The notes beneath the pieces are model-generated. The model was not told where the DNA came from, did not search any database, and was given only the letters and a program-made list of their open reading frames with translations. A program made the translations under genes and the position numbers. From Raphanus sativus (lineage: Eukaryota > Streptophyta > Magnoliopsida > Brassicales > Brassicaceae): 64,000 nucleotides of DNA. This document shows, in pieces, positions 1-12,513 of this stretch. The stretch's first letter is position 1, and each line of letters opens with the position of its first letter. The stretch is from the NCBI RefSeq assembly GCF_000801105.2, contig NC_079515.1, positions 19,429,407 to 19,493,406 of the forward strand, in the 5' to 3' direction.

Positions 1-480
1 TCTAAAACCACTCTTATATTATACTCTAAATCCTTCGGACTAATACCAGAAATGGACCAATTATCTGTTACGCTCCACCATGTAAACCAAGTAGACCGAA
101 ACTCATGCCTAGACTGACCAAGTAGTAATAATTTAGTTTCTAAAGAAAATCAAATTCATAACTAATTTGGATACACACCAAACTCCAACAGATTGCCACT
201 AGACTACCCCAAAAAAAATCTACATAAACCATATACAAAAAATTATATAGATTCTCCTTTTATATCTACAACCACTTTTATATTATACTCTAAATCCTAT
301 TATTTCTATATGGTATCAGAACAATAAACTACATAAGCAATATACAAAAAAAATTTTATATATATATATATATATATATTTTCTCCTATGTATTCTCTTT
401 TTATATCTAAAACCACTCTAATATTCTACTCTAAATCCTATTATTTTCTATATGATATCGGAACAACAAATTTTTAAAAA
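1..480. repeat. Direct repeats resembling LTR / leader fragments
   Basis: A motif beginning TCTAAAACCACT and running to CTAAATCCTAT occurs three times (about 1-34, 265-300 and 405-441). Copies two and three are followed by TGGTATCAGAAC (311-322) and a diverged TGATATCGGAAC (452-463). These resemble the initiator-tRNA-Met primer-binding site found just inside plant LTRs, so the block is probably decayed LTR/leader sequence. A (TA)n run lies at 358-377. No coding sequence is seen here, and no clear LTR boundary was found. Confidence 0.35.
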
Positions 481-968
481 ACCTATTTCCACAATTAGTT
501 ATGTTTTTTTCTCAGGAATCCATATGAAAAACCAGAATAATTTTTTTTTGCATGTTAACTATTTTTTGTGTTCAAAGGCCACAAAATACAGTTCTTGGTA
601 GCCATGTTATATTAGAGCACATTTACCTTTTTAAGTAATGTATAAGAGAGATGAGTCAATTCACTCATCTTTAATTAGTTTTAAGTTAGAAATCCATACA
701 AAACTTTAAAATGTGACTACAAACTTTAAATGTTATATATTCATGTATATTATTATTTCATTTCACATACAAAACATAAACTATAGATGTTTTATTAAAA
801 CATATAAGTGATTTTTCAAATATATGTTAAATAATGTGATGATTAATATAATACACATATATATTTGAATTATAAGAAAACAACAAGTAAATTTGAATTT
901 AATATTATTCAAAAATAACCATAGAAGTGAAATTTATTTGATATATGAAAAACTTACAGACATATTTA
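481..968. other. AT-rich intergenic DNA
   Basis: No gene, repeat border or RNA gene could be supported here on either strand. Confidence 0.6.
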
Positions 969-1307
969 TCTATCTTATTAAAAGAGAAAAACATTTAACT
1001 TTGGAAATATATTTATTAATATACATAAAGATAATTATTGGTATTTTAATTTATATATAGATACATCAAAATGGTTAATATAGTTAAAATTATTAATTGA
1101 AAATATGTTACATAATATATTATTTTGATTTATTTTGTATCCAAACGCAATATGAGAAATCAACAAATCATACACAACTAAAAATCGTTTGTCTATCACA
1201 AAATATTATATATTACAAATCAAACAAACACCCATTTATATTGTGAAGAATTTATATATCTATTTTATTAAAATAAACATCCATGTGGATGCACGGGTCA
1301 AACTCTA
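969..1307 (+). mobile_element. Small non-autonomous Helitron
   Basis: The 5' end reads TCTATCTTATTAAAAG after an A (968). The 3' end reads CTAG (1304-1307) before a T (1308), giving the A|TC...CTAG|T insertion signature. An imperfect stem (CCATGT / GCACGG, 281-296) lies about 8 bp before the CTAG, where Helitrons carry their terminal hairpin. Only 339 bp and no coding capacity. The 3' two-thirds was later duplicated downstream. Confidence 0.7.
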
Positions 1308-2003
1308 GTTCTTATTATATTTTTAATTATCAACGATCCTCTTCTGTAATATAGGAAGATATAAGTCTCCCCTAATAGAGGAGTCTTTATAAAAATTGTA
1401 CATTCGTTAATTCAATCAACGAAATTAATCAGACTTTCGTCATTTTCACAAGCAAATAAGCAATAGACATATAAACATAAGGAAATAGTAGAGAGTACCT
1501 GAAGATGAGTTTATTGCCAGAGATTCACTTGTTTGTAGAGAGAGAGAGAGATAAATTATTAATTGACAAATATGTTACATAATATATTATTTTGATTTAT
1601 TTTGTATCCAAACACAATATGAGAAATCAACAAATCATACACAACTAAAAATCGTTTGTCTATCACAAAATATTATATATTACAAATCGAACAAACACCC
1701 ATTTGTATTGTGAAGAATTTATAATTATATTTTATTAAAACAAACATCAGTGTGGATGCACGGATCATACTCTAGTTCTTATTATATTGTTAATTATCAA
1801 ATATTCTCTCCTGTAATATAGGAAGATATAAGTCGCCCCTAATAAAGGAGTCTTTATAACTACTGTACATTCGTTAATTCAATCAACGGAAATTAATCAG
1901 ACTTTCATCATTTTCACAAGCAAATAAGCAATAGACATATAAACATAAGGAAAGAGTAGAGAGTACCTGAAGATGGGTTTATTGCCAGAGATTCACTTTT
2001 TTG

Positions 2004-2028
<25 letters not shown>
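1089..2028. repeat. Tandem duplication of about 465 bp
   Basis: The stretch 1089-1553 recurs at about 1554-2028 with scattered substitutions and small indels. The unit includes the 3' part of the Helitron with its CTAG end (second copy near 1775) and about 240 bp of flanking DNA ending in a GA-rich run. The duplication therefore postdates the Helitron insertion. Confidence 0.8.

Positions 2029-2074
<46 letters not shown>
2006..2074. repeat. (GA)n microsatellite
   Basis: An almost uninterrupted GA dinucleotide run that ends the second copy of the 465-bp duplication. The first copy has only about six GA units at the same place (near 1540-1550), so the tract expanded after duplication. Confidence 0.9.
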
Positions 2075-2076
<2 letters not shown>

Positions 2077-3083
2077 AGTTTATTACGAAAACGAAGATGA
2101 CACATTTCAGACTAAAAATGGGATACAATATTGTTTGATTTTTTAATTAAATACGTGGGTACACCACTTTCCTAGTGAATTTATTGAACTGAATATGAAT
2201 ATGAATGAACCAACATTTGACCCAAATATATTTTGAAATTGGGCTGGCAAATAAATAGAATCCGAAAATTCGAACCGAATATGACCTGCTGAGTGCTGAC
2301 AATACATCTGAACCGATCCGAGCCAAACATAAATACCAAATGAATCTTGTTTTAAAGGTATTTCGGGTTATGAGATTTATCTGAATCAAACCAAAACTCA
2401 AATGGGTATCTAAAAAGACCCAAAAAATCAAAATCTCAAAATAATCTGTACCAAAACCCGATCTCAATCCCTAATATGTATTTAAAATACAGTAAGATAG
2501 TTATTGAGTACTTAGAATAATAATTTATCACCTGGATAATTAACTGAAATACTAATAAAATATTAACTCAAATACTTAGTTTATTACGAAAACGAAGATG
2601 ACACATTTCAGACTAAAAATGGGATACAATATTGTTTGATTTTTTAATTAAATACGTGGGTACACCACTTTCCTAGTGAATTTATTGAACTGAATATGAA
2701 TATGAATGAACCAACATTTGATCCAAATATATTTTGAAATTGGGCTGGCAAATAAATAGAATCCGAAAATTCGAACCGAATATGACCTGCTGAGTGCTGA
2801 CAATACATCTGAACCGATCCGAGCCAAACATAAATACCAAATGAATCTTGTTTTAAAGGTATTTCGGATTATGAGATTTATCTGAATCAAACCGAAACTC
2901 AAATGGGTATCTAAAAAGACCCAAAAAATCAAAATCTCAAAAATAATCTGTACCAAAATCCAATCTCAATCCCTAATATGTATTTAAAATACAGTAAGAT
3001 AGTTATTGATTACTTAGAATAATAATTTATCACATGGATAATTAACTGAAATACTAATAAAATATTAACTCAAATACTTAGTT
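2075..3083. repeat. Tandem duplication of about 501 bp
   Basis: Two adjacent copies (2075-2575 and 2576-3083) differ at only a few positions. Both start TTAGTTTATTACG and contain AACCGAAT-like motifs. Matching minus-strand open frames occur in both copies at 2147-2467 and 2648-2956. They differ by in-phase changes, have no recognisable domain and look like chance frames. Confidence 0.85.
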
Positions 3084-3979
3084 CAATATATATTTTTGGT
3101 GTTTGATCAATATTGATGTTTTTATGTTTTGACAAATGCATTTGTTGTTCAATTTATGATAAGTTTGCTTATGAAGTTTAAATAATGTTATTCTTTTCAT
3201 AACGTCGATGTATTCTTAAGTTTATAGAGTTTCTGGTTTTTAATTTTAATTTTTTTATGTTTCATTATTTATGATTTTTTCGTTAGTACAAAACTTTGTT
3301 TTGTCATGATATGTTTTACGTTGTCACAAATTGACAACTAGTTCAAGAAAAAGTCTCGTATGGTTGATAGAAGAACCTCCAAAATTATGATAGAGGACAA
3401 TAATATGGTTTAAGGATAAAGAAACCATGTAAACAAATTTATTGAAAAGATTGAAAATATATTGAGTTTAGCCAAATACGAATCAATATTTTTAGAAATG
3501 ATAAACCGGTTAATATCAAAAACCGAAACTATTTTAGGTTCAATTGGATCTTCGACATGTAAATAAATCTAATCCAAACTTTTATAATATTCAATGGGGT
3601 TAAAATTTATGATCCCAAAGACCTAAAACCCTGAACCGAAATTTAATTGGACCCCGATTGCCTAGCCCCGTTTTGAAAGGTAAACCCAGCTTATTTTCTT
3701 TGGGTTTGGGTAACTTTTACCCATATTGACATACCCACCCATAAACACAATGTCGGTAATAACAAAACCAGTCAAACATTAACCGATCTTTTCCGAAACA
3801 ATTGTAAACCGGAGTATAATCAATTTCGCCGGTTCTAACAAAAGATAACAAAAAAATGTCAATATATCAATCTGACTCCCACCAAAGGTCGTTAAGTCTT
3901 TGTTCTTCTTCCTGCAACCTCTTCTTCTTCTTCTTCTCTCTCATTTGAGTTTTTGATTATAAAGACAAGACCAGAATAT
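3084..3979. other. Intergenic DNA and IP5P1 upstream region
   Basis: No gene seen. The last ~80 bases before the IP5P1 start are rich in CTT/TTC (3897-3945), as is usual for plant 5' UTRs. The transcription start is not determined. Confidence 0.5.
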
Positions 3980-6373
3980 ATGGCGGTAGTAGGATCACGG
4001 TCGCGGCGAACAGAGGTATGCTGATCTCATCCTTTCTTTCGTGTTTTGTCGTTTCGTTAGGGGAAGTTTCTATTTTCCGATCTTTGTGGAGAGAAAAAAT
4101 AAAATTGCAGATGAATTGGGGTACGATATGCTGCTCAGCCATCTCCTGTCTCCAGCTCTACTGGACGCGCCTTGTAATTCGCAAATGGTTCAACGTTTCT
4201 TCCTTTGATTCCGATTATAGTGCCGATACTGACGACGATAGACCCTCCCTTTCCCCCAGCCAAGGTCACACCTCTTTTCGTCTAAAATTAAAGTCTTTTT
4301 TTTTTTTAATTTCATGTGACTAAAATTGAACCTGGTGTAACAGATTTTGAAGCTGGTGTCACGAAAGATGATGATGATACTGATGGTAATTTGTTTCAGT
4401 AACTCTCTCCAATAGATATTCAGATTTTTTTTTCTTTAGCTTATAGACTTGAAAACTTAATCTCAGATTGTCCTAAGCTTAGAAGACGCAATTCGGAAAC
4501 TTTCAGGGCTCAGTATATTGAGACACAAGCAGTGAGGTCTTTTTCATTTCTCTGCAAAAAAAAAAAAAAAACAGCTTCTTTTGTTGCTTAGTGAGTCCCT
4601 GGTTTTGATGTAGCTAGAATCTGTGCTGGGACATGGAATGTTGGAGGAAGAGTTCCACCGGCTGACTTGGATATCGATGGTTGGCTTGACACTCTTGAAC
4701 CTGCCGACATTTATGTTCTTGGGTATTGTTTTTCTTTCTCTCTCTCTCTCTCTCTCAGTCTTTCCCTTAAATATATATGATGGTTGGTCAGTTATGTATT
4801 AAGTTTCATTTTCAGTCTTCAGGAAATCGTTCCTTTAAATGCTGGAAACATTTTTGGTATTGAGGATGACCAGCCTGCTTCTGTATGGGAGAACATCATA
4901 CGCGATGCTTTTAACCGTGTCCGACCTAGAAAGGGGAAGATTTTAAGTCACAGTGATCCTCCCTCTCCGTCAATGTTTAGGCCATACAAAGAGGTCTCTC
5001 ACGATATGTTTCTTGAAACAAGACATGTTGGTTGTGATGCATTTTCCTCTGGTGAAAGACCAATCCTAAGTGAAGAAGATTCAATTACTGACATAGAAGC
5101 TCTGGATTTCACCAATGACAACGCATCACCAAGTACGCCAGACCGCAATAGTGATTCCCAAAGGGAAGAAAGGTTTGGGTACAATGAAAGAGTTGGTCTG
5201 AGCTGGCCAGAGCCTCCACTAAAGCTGCTCAATCAATATGTTTTGGAGAGACGTGGTGCCTTCAAGTCACTGAATCTGAGTATCATGAATCTGAGAAAGC
5301 CAGCGTATGTAAGGATCGTGAGCAAACAGATGGTTGGAGTGTTTCTCACCGTATGGGTTCGGAGGAGCTTGCGCAAGCACATAAGCAACCTTAGTGTATC
5401 CACTGTTGGTGTTGGTATTATGGGCTACATTGGTAACAAGGTCTTGATTTCTCTTAATAATTTATTCCCTAGGATAGCAATAACTTAACGGTTTTCTTGT
5501 GGTGTTTACTCACAGGGGTCTGTATCTGTGAGCATGTCAATCTATCAAACACCGTTTTGTTTCCTGTGCACACATCTGTCATCAGGGGAAAAGGATACAG
5601 ATCACCAGAAAAGAAACGATGATGTAATTGAAATTCAAAGAAGAACGCTGTTTCATCCCCATTCTTCAGATGCCAGTGTGCTTCCAAGAAGCATCCGTGA
5701 TCATGAGTACGCTTTATTTCTCACTTGACTACGATACAATCTCTCTTAGTTTATGAAAGTAACAAGATGAAGCTTTTGTAGAAGAGTAATCTGGCTGGGA
5801 GATCTGAACTATCGGATTAACTTGTCGTATGAGAAGACACACGAGCTTATTGCAAGTAAGGAATGGCAGCTGTTGCTTGAGAATGACCAGGTAACGTTTA
5901 TTGCATTTGTTTTGGTTAAATTTTACGTCACAAACTCCTAAAAGTTATAGTATGTCTTATTATGTGATAGCTTTCAATCGAAATGAGAAAAGGCAACGTA
6001 TTGGAGGGATGGTCAGAGGGAGCTTTATGTTTTCCACCGACATACAAATATGAAATCAACTCAGATAATTATATAGGAGACGACCCGGAATCAGGAAAAC
6101 GTAAACCGGCCTGGTACTGTTTTTACACACTATAATACACATCAAAGGGTGAAAAAAAACAGTTAAAGTTTAAAGTGAATGTATTTGATCAGGTGTGACC
6201 GCGTCATTTGGAAAGGGAAGGGGGTTAAGCTTCTTAGTTACAGAAGGAATGAGATTAAGCTATCGGATCACCGGCCAGTCACAGCGACGTTCTTGGCAGA
6301 GGTTGAGGTTTTGTCTCCATGGAAACTTCAGCGTGCGCTTGCAATCACTTATGCCGAGATCCAAAGCCAATAA
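3980..6373 (+). CDS. IP5P1: Type I inositol polyphosphate 5-phosphatase, IP5P1-like
   Basis: Removes the 5-phosphate from soluble inositol phosphates such as Ins(1,4,5)P3, ending calcium-release and ABA-linked signals. Ten exons keep one frame: 3980-4015, 4111-4264, 4344-4385, 4467-4536, 4618-4722, 4816-5440, 5516-5706, 5782-5890, 5971-6113, 6193-6373, giving 551 residues. The acceptor before exon 5 must be the second AG (TAGCTAG), because the first would give a stop. The first exon codes MAVVGSRSRRTE. Catalytic motifs are intact: ICAGTWNVGG (exon 5), LQEIVPLNAG (exon 6), WLGDLNYRIN (exon 8), PAWCDRVIW (across exons 9-10) and SDHRPVTATF (exon 10). The variable insert after FNRVRPRK (about residues 150-240) looks shorter than in Arabidopsis At1g34120, recalled as ~590 residues. 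Position next to NAC016/NAC017 supports orthology. No break seen. Confidence 0.9.
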
Positions 6374-7820
6374 GCTTGTAAGGTCGCCCTAAAACCCCTC
6401 TTAGGTCAGATCAAATCTGTACAAACTCCGTCTTGTGTAAGAAGAGGATACCACATTATTATTATTTGCAATTTGTGTATTATGATTAGAGAAATGTATA
6501 ATAGTGTGGTAAATACAAATAATATTTGCGCATTTCATGTGTGTATACATTTTGCTTCACCTTTATGTAAACGAGAAGTTATTATTATTAGGATCTGTTG
6601 TTAATCCGTTGAATGGTAGGCATGTAATTATGAACACAGAGAGGAACAACCAGTTAATAGAAAGAAAAAAATCAAACCAGTGGTTCCATATCCTCACTTT
6701 ACCTCTGGCCAACCAAAAACGTGATCTTCCTGTCGTTAAAACATTATGCGTGAAGAAAATGCAAGAAACGAAAAAAAAAACAGCCACCTCCGGTTGGGTG
6801 TGTCACTCGTGTTGGCCTCCTGCCAATCAGAATAAGAGTTCAAGTCAAAGACAAGGAGTATGAATGTATGATAGTGACTGGGGGATAGTGGTAGGCAGGT
6901 TAAATAGAGGATTAAGGCAATCGGGACTGCTTGGGTCTGTCATTAGTGGTTACTGGTGATGGTATCCTAATCCGTTGCGAGTCATTAGGACTAATCATAT
7001 TGAACCGAATACCGAATTCGGATTCAAAGAGTAACTGTGTCTTTTTTCTTTAATGTGTGGGACAAAAATGTTAATAAGACATGTCTTCTCATTGACAAAG
7101 ATAAAAAAACATATTTAGGTTTAACTGGTTTCCTTGTACCATCAACAAACACAGCGGTTAGCCGCGTTTTGAAACAATCGCTAAACCGTCGTTTCAAACT
7201 GTTTTATTAGGTTTCAAACTACTTTATATCATTCAAAATAAAAAAATCTCTTTCCATAAACGTTTGCGGTTGAAAAAGAATATTACTTTAAATTTGATTT
7301 AGATATTTTTTAATATCTTAACTCAATCCTAATTAATCACGTACAATGCATTCCGTGCTCGATCGTTTTGCTACAACCATGGAAGACCGAAATAGTATTC
7401 TAGAAAAAAAAATGATTCATACTAAAGCTTTCTAAATTGATACCACTTTAATTTATTTTTATATTTTTTCGAAATAATATATACAAAATTAAAAAAACAA
7501 ATATAGTTAATTGAGATAACAAATTGAACTAAAGGTAACTAGCAAACTTAATTTATTTTACCTAAAAAGTTACTTCAACTCAGAAGAATAACAAAAAAAT
7601 CTAATATACAAATAGTGAACTGGTCCAATTTTTATATATAAAATTTTCTATATAGTTAAGAGTTTTGTAAATGATGAATGGTAGATTTATATTTTTTCAA
7701 ATGATAAATAAATAAAAGTAAAATATCAAGAAATAGTATCAAATAGCCACAAAACATTTGTTTGTTTCCAAACTATTCCAAGAATCAAAGTGATCAAATT
7801 ATGTTTTTATTAAAAGGGTA
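6374..7820. other. Intergenic region
   Basis: Downstream of IP5P1. Short open frames (for example 6537-6863) have no recognisable domain and no codon pattern. Nothing else can be supported; the stretch 7240-7800 is strongly AT-rich. Confidence 0.5.
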
Positions 7821-8758
7821 ACTGATAATTTTATTTTATTTATTTTTAACTCGAAGAAAGTTGAGATACATAGTGTCGATAAGAAACCAAAAACAAAGAA
7901 CATAAACCAAACAAAATAAAACAAAGACATAAACTGAGCGTAAAACCCATATATGTCCACAAATCTATTCCTTCCACCTTTCGAGAAGAATTCCATATCA
8001 ATGGAGCTGACCTAAAGAACAAATGTCTTGAGCAGTCCCAACCCTGAAGGGAATATCACCAAGCCATATTAGAACCAGCAAGATCAGAAACAATCGAGAG
8101 ATCAAATCTACACCAACTCCAGAGCTACTATCCATGTGAAACTTGCATGACCAGAAACCACCACTAAAACTAAGATACAAGGACAAAAGACCTTGAAACG
8201 CTACTTGGGAAAACATCAAAGAAGACCACCAGCTCTTACACGCGGACACTCGCAAGGCAGCCAAATGACCTACAGAACAAAGATTGTCCACCTCCTCGCA
8301 AGAGAAAAACTGAAGGTCAAGTTAACTGCTTCGTCTAGAAACCATCTCCCAAACCCACAAAGGTCCAAGATAAGGTCTAGTAGATACCTCTACAGCGAAC
8401 ATAAATCACAAAAAACAAATCCAAAAAGCTAACTTAGGATGCGACGAAGTGACTGAAACAACAAGAACCAAACAAAAGCAGTATTCCCACGACTTCAACT
8501 AATATTAATTCACCACACAAGAACATAAGTTTCGGTGATCGAGATGCTAGAAAAATCATCCTTCCTAGAGACACAAAGTCGACGATAAAGATGTTAGAAG
8601 AGCCATTCCTTCCCGGAGACAGAAAGCCGGCAGAAAATAGCTTTGAAAACCTCTTTCCCCAGAATCTTACCCGCTCCCGGTAGTGGTGAGAACCACCAAC
8701 CACCGGAACAAGAGAAAGAAGACCGACGGCTACTCTTCTGCACTGATAATTTTATTTT
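7821..8758 (-). mobile_element. Retroposon with 17-bp target-site duplication
   Basis: A perfect 17-bp direct repeat, ACTGATAATTTTATTTT, sits at 7821-7837 and 8742-8758. The insert (7838-8741, 904 bp) is richer in G+C than its surroundings. Read on the minus strand it ends in an A-rich tail (complement of 7838-7849), so this is target-primed integration of an RNA copy. Minus-strand open frames at 8434-8703 and 7998-8291 have no domain I recognise. It could be a 5'-truncated LINE, a LINE-mobilised non-autonomous element or a retrocopy of a non-coding transcript. Confidence 0.7.
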
Positions 8759-9480
8759 CATTTAGGATTCTTAATTATTTATTACATATATAAAATGTAT
8801 ATTTTCAAAAGAAAATCAAAATAATAAAATCAAGAAAAAATTTCTAGGATGACCCCTAAAATCAAATATTTACCAAAATAAATCCTCGCTGATCATAATG
8901 AACACTGCGTCTTATAAACTCAAAAATCACATTTGAAACTCGAAGAAAGAGTATCAGCTGAATTGCAATTTTTTTGGGATTAGTATATTAGTCAGTTTTG
9001 GTAGAGTTTAAAAGATAGTTGAAAAGTAATGAGTCTCGTTTAACTTTTTTTACTTTTAAACCACTAGTGGTAGAATATTCCAGTATTTATGGATAAAGTC
9101 AGAAACTGAAAGTCGGAGATGTGGGCCCCTCCAGTCGTATTCGAAGCCCAGCAGCACGAAGGGTGTTGGAAACTTCGTATTCTCTAAAAAGCTGACCAAA
9201 AACCCTAAAATATTAGTAACTATTATCGCCTCTTTGACCGAACCAAACAAATTATTTCCCTCGCCGATCAAAAACCCTAGAAGTTTACTTCTCGCCTCTT
9301 GTTTCCTAAGATCGTGCCCTGTGTGTTATGTAGGTTTGATTGGCTCTCTCCACTTAATCTTGAGAGAGAGGAGAAGAGAAGAAGGGGATCACGTTTGTCT
9401 GTTCTGTAAAAGCGTTTCCTTCTCGTTGACCCGGCTGGTTATTTTTTGTTTGGTCTGAAAGACAAGATTCTCTGTCGGAG
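8759..9480. other. NAC016 upstream region
   Basis: Noncoding. A purine-rich stretch (9360-9390) and pyrimidine-rich blocks precede the ATG at 9481 and probably belong to the 5' UTR. No specific cis element can be claimed. Confidence 0.4.
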
Positions 9481-11910
9481 ATGGCGAATTCGTGTTTGAA
9501 AGGAGGTAGATTCAGCGCACCAGGTTTCCGGTTTCACCCTACGGACGAGGAGCTGGTGGTGTATTATCTGAAGAGGAAGATCTGTGGGAGAAAGCTTAGA
9601 ATCAATGCTATCGGTGTCGTTGATGTCTACAAAGTGGATCCTACCGTGTTGCCTGGTAATTTCCATATCCTTTTTCTTTTACTTGATTCTCACGCCACTC
9701 TTTAGATCTCCTTCACATGTGGTTCTCTGTTTGCTTTCTTAGGGTTTGCTTTGTGATCGTTTACCCAATAGCTATTTAGTTTTTAGGATTTTGTAGTTTC
9801 CTGGTTAATCAGTTTGCTCGTTAACTTGTTTGAAAAGTAAACGGTCGTATCACAATTCGTATGTACAAGATTTGATCTTACTTATGTTTCAAACAATTTC
9901 GTTTTGTATGGTTTCTTGGTTTCTGTTGACTTTATTTATTATCCACTTTTATTTTCTAACAGCATTGAATAATCTGTGTGAGGCAGGTCTGTCGGTATTG
10001 AAGTCTGGAGATCGGCAGTGGTTCTACTTCACGCCAAGGAACAGAAAGTATCCAAACGCAGCTAGGTCAAGTAGAGGCACTGCAACTGGTTATTGGAAGG
10101 CAACAGGGAAGGATAGAATCATAGTGTACAACTCAAGGTCGGTAGGACTCAAAAAGACTCTTGTTTTCTATAGAGGTCGTGCACCTAATGGTGAGCGTAC
10201 TGACTGGGTGATGCACGAGTACACCATGGATGAAGAAGAACTCGGCAGATGCAAGAACGCCAAAGTAAACTATTTTTTTTTTTTAATATTTCAAGCTTAT
10301 CGTCAACATCATAAGTTGGTCCCCCTTCATTTATATTAACTAATCTACCTTTTTGGATTTTCAGGAGTACTATGCCCTTTATAAGCTGTACAAGAAAAGT
10401 GGGGCTGGTCCCAAAAACGGTGAAGAGTATGGTGCTCCGTTCCAAGAAGAAGAATGGCTCGATGATGATGATGACGACGGAGAAGAAGAGGCAGATGATG
10501 TTGCTGTACCGGATGATCATGTGGTCCGTTACGAGAATATCCCTCGTGTGGATAATGTTTTATTTTGCAATCCTGTCAATGTTCGGTCAGATGATTTCAA
10601 CAAGCTTCTCAACGAAATCCCCTATGCACCAGGGCTTGCTCCAAGACAAATGAATGACGTTTCTGGTGTTATGCATGTCAGTTTCTTCTCTCTTTTAATA
10701 TGGTTCCTCATTTTGTAGTGCTTCCCCTCACTAAACAGATATACTTGTACCTTGCAGGTCAATAGCCAAGAAGAGATGCAGAGCACGTTGCTGAATAATT
10801 CTCCTGGTCAGTTTCTTGCCCCCTGGGAAGTCGGAATGTTCTTGCCAAGTTGTCAGCCGAACAGCATTCACTCGAGCTATCAGTCCCATGTGAGGTCGGC
10901 AGACTCATTTGATGGTAGTGAGGTCAAGTCAGCTTTCAAGACCTCTGGTGTTGCACCTTTCGTGTTTGAGAAGGAGGATTACATTGAAATGGATGATCTT
11001 CTCACCCCTGACCAAGGAGCTGTGTCAGTTGAAAAGCCTGGACAGTTCTTGAACCCTGGTGAATACGAACACTTTAATGACTATGACCAACTGTTCCATG
11101 ACGTTTCAATGTCTTTCGATTTAGAACCTGTGTTTCAGGAAACTTACGCAGATCTATCTTCTGTGAGTAATTTTGCTAACGACGGAAGGCAGCCCTTCCT
11201 TTATCAACAACAGTTTCAGGACCAGACCCTTGAGACTCAGGTCAACAGCTTCATGGATCCTAACCCAAATGCAAATCAATTAGTCGACGATGTGTGGTTT
11301 AAAGATGCTCAGGCTGCTCTCTATGATCAACCACAATCTTCTTCTTTAGCATTTGCTTCACCTTCATCAGGTACTTAAACTCTCTTTTCTTCTCCAGCAA
11401 GTTATGAATCCCACTAAGCCACTAATGCTTCTTTCTGCATTACCTGAACCAGACATGTATTTATATATATGATATACCCTGCTTATCAAAGCTTCTTGTA
11501 TAAATCTTTATATGTAATAACCTTTAAGCCATTCCGCTGATACTTGGTGAATACCAAATTGTTTAGGTTTGATGCCTGAATCCAAGAACCAGGAATGCCA
11601 AAATGGTGGTGAAACAAGGAGCCAGTTCTCATCAGCTATGTGGGCATTGCTGGACTCAGTACCTTCAACACCAGCCTCTGCCTGTGAGGGTCCACTTAAT
11701 AGGACCTTTGTGCGTATGTCTAGCTTGAGCCGCATCAGGTTCAACGGGACGTCAGTGACTACTAGCAAAGTCACCGTAGCAAAGAAGGGTATCGGAAACA
11801 AAGGTTTTCTTCTCTTATCAGTTATGGGTGCTATGTGTGCCTTCTTCTGGGTGTTCATCGTTGCTACAGTTGGGGTCCAGGGGAGACATCGTTACCTAAA
11901 CATGAGTTAG
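9481..11910 (+). CDS. NAC016: Membrane-tethered NAC transcription factor, NAC016-like
   Basis: Five exons in one frame: 9481-9655, 9987-10264, 10365-10676, 10758-11370, 11567-11910, giving 573 residues. The NAC DNA-binding domain is complete: [12 protein letters not shown] near residue 14, then [38 protein letters not shown] and DWVMHEYTM, ending near residue 170. An Asp/Glu-rich stretch follows ([10 protein letters not shown], near residue 190), then a long acidic activation region. Near the C-terminus [18 protein letters not shown] forms a single membrane segment after basic residues. Such factors are held at the ER or plasma membrane and released by proteolysis. In Arabidopsis NAC016 promotes leaf senescence and affects drought response, as recalled. 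First of two tandem NAC genes, as in Arabidopsis At1g34180/At1g34190. Intact. Confidence 0.9.
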
Positions 11911-12513
11911 AAGAAAGCATGATCCACATTTAGTGATCTATGGAATTGACCTATGATGAGTCTTTGATTATGTATAGAGTTTGAAAGAGTTTCGACAAAT
12001 AATTCTTAACTAAAGGGTTTCTCTTCTTCCTTATTTACGTTGATTCACAAACAAATCATAATGTTCCCTATAGCTACCGAAGTAAGTTTAAAGGGAGATT
12101 TTCTTTAGATTGCAGTGTTTGTGTTATGTGATGAGAAGGAAGAGAACTGTGTTAGTGAAAAAGGGTAGGTTTCAAATGCAAAATTTTTCTTTTTTTTGGA
12201 ACTCTGTTTCAAATGCAAAGATAGAATGGAAAAAAATGTTAATTGTTTACGGTAAAGAATCTTCATACTAAAATGGGAAAGAAAAATGTTCAATAACTAA
12301 AGAATCTGGAGCTCTTAATATGAGGAAAATAATGGGGTGATTGGTTCTGTCCTAGATACATACTTGAGCTTTAACTTTATCTATAAGACTATGTGTGTCA
12401 TGCAAAGCTTTTGAGTCCCTAAATCGCAACAGGATATGTGGAACTGAAACATGAAAGCGAGATTTTAAAACACTTAGGAATTGGGTACTTGTTAAAAGTG
12501 TATACATGTAGGA

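Noticed and set aside
1914..2105. Ser/Leu-repeat open frame
   Set aside because: It is the translation of the (GA)n microsatellite.
2147..2956. Two homologous minus-strand open frames of 106 and 102 residues
   Set aside because: They exist because the DNA is tandemly duplicated; there is no domain or start context, and the sequence is noncoding repeat DNA.
4018..4323. 101-residue plus-strand open frame as a separate gene
   Set aside because: It overlaps IP5P1 intron 1 and exon 2; splice signals and family similarity support the spliced gene instead.
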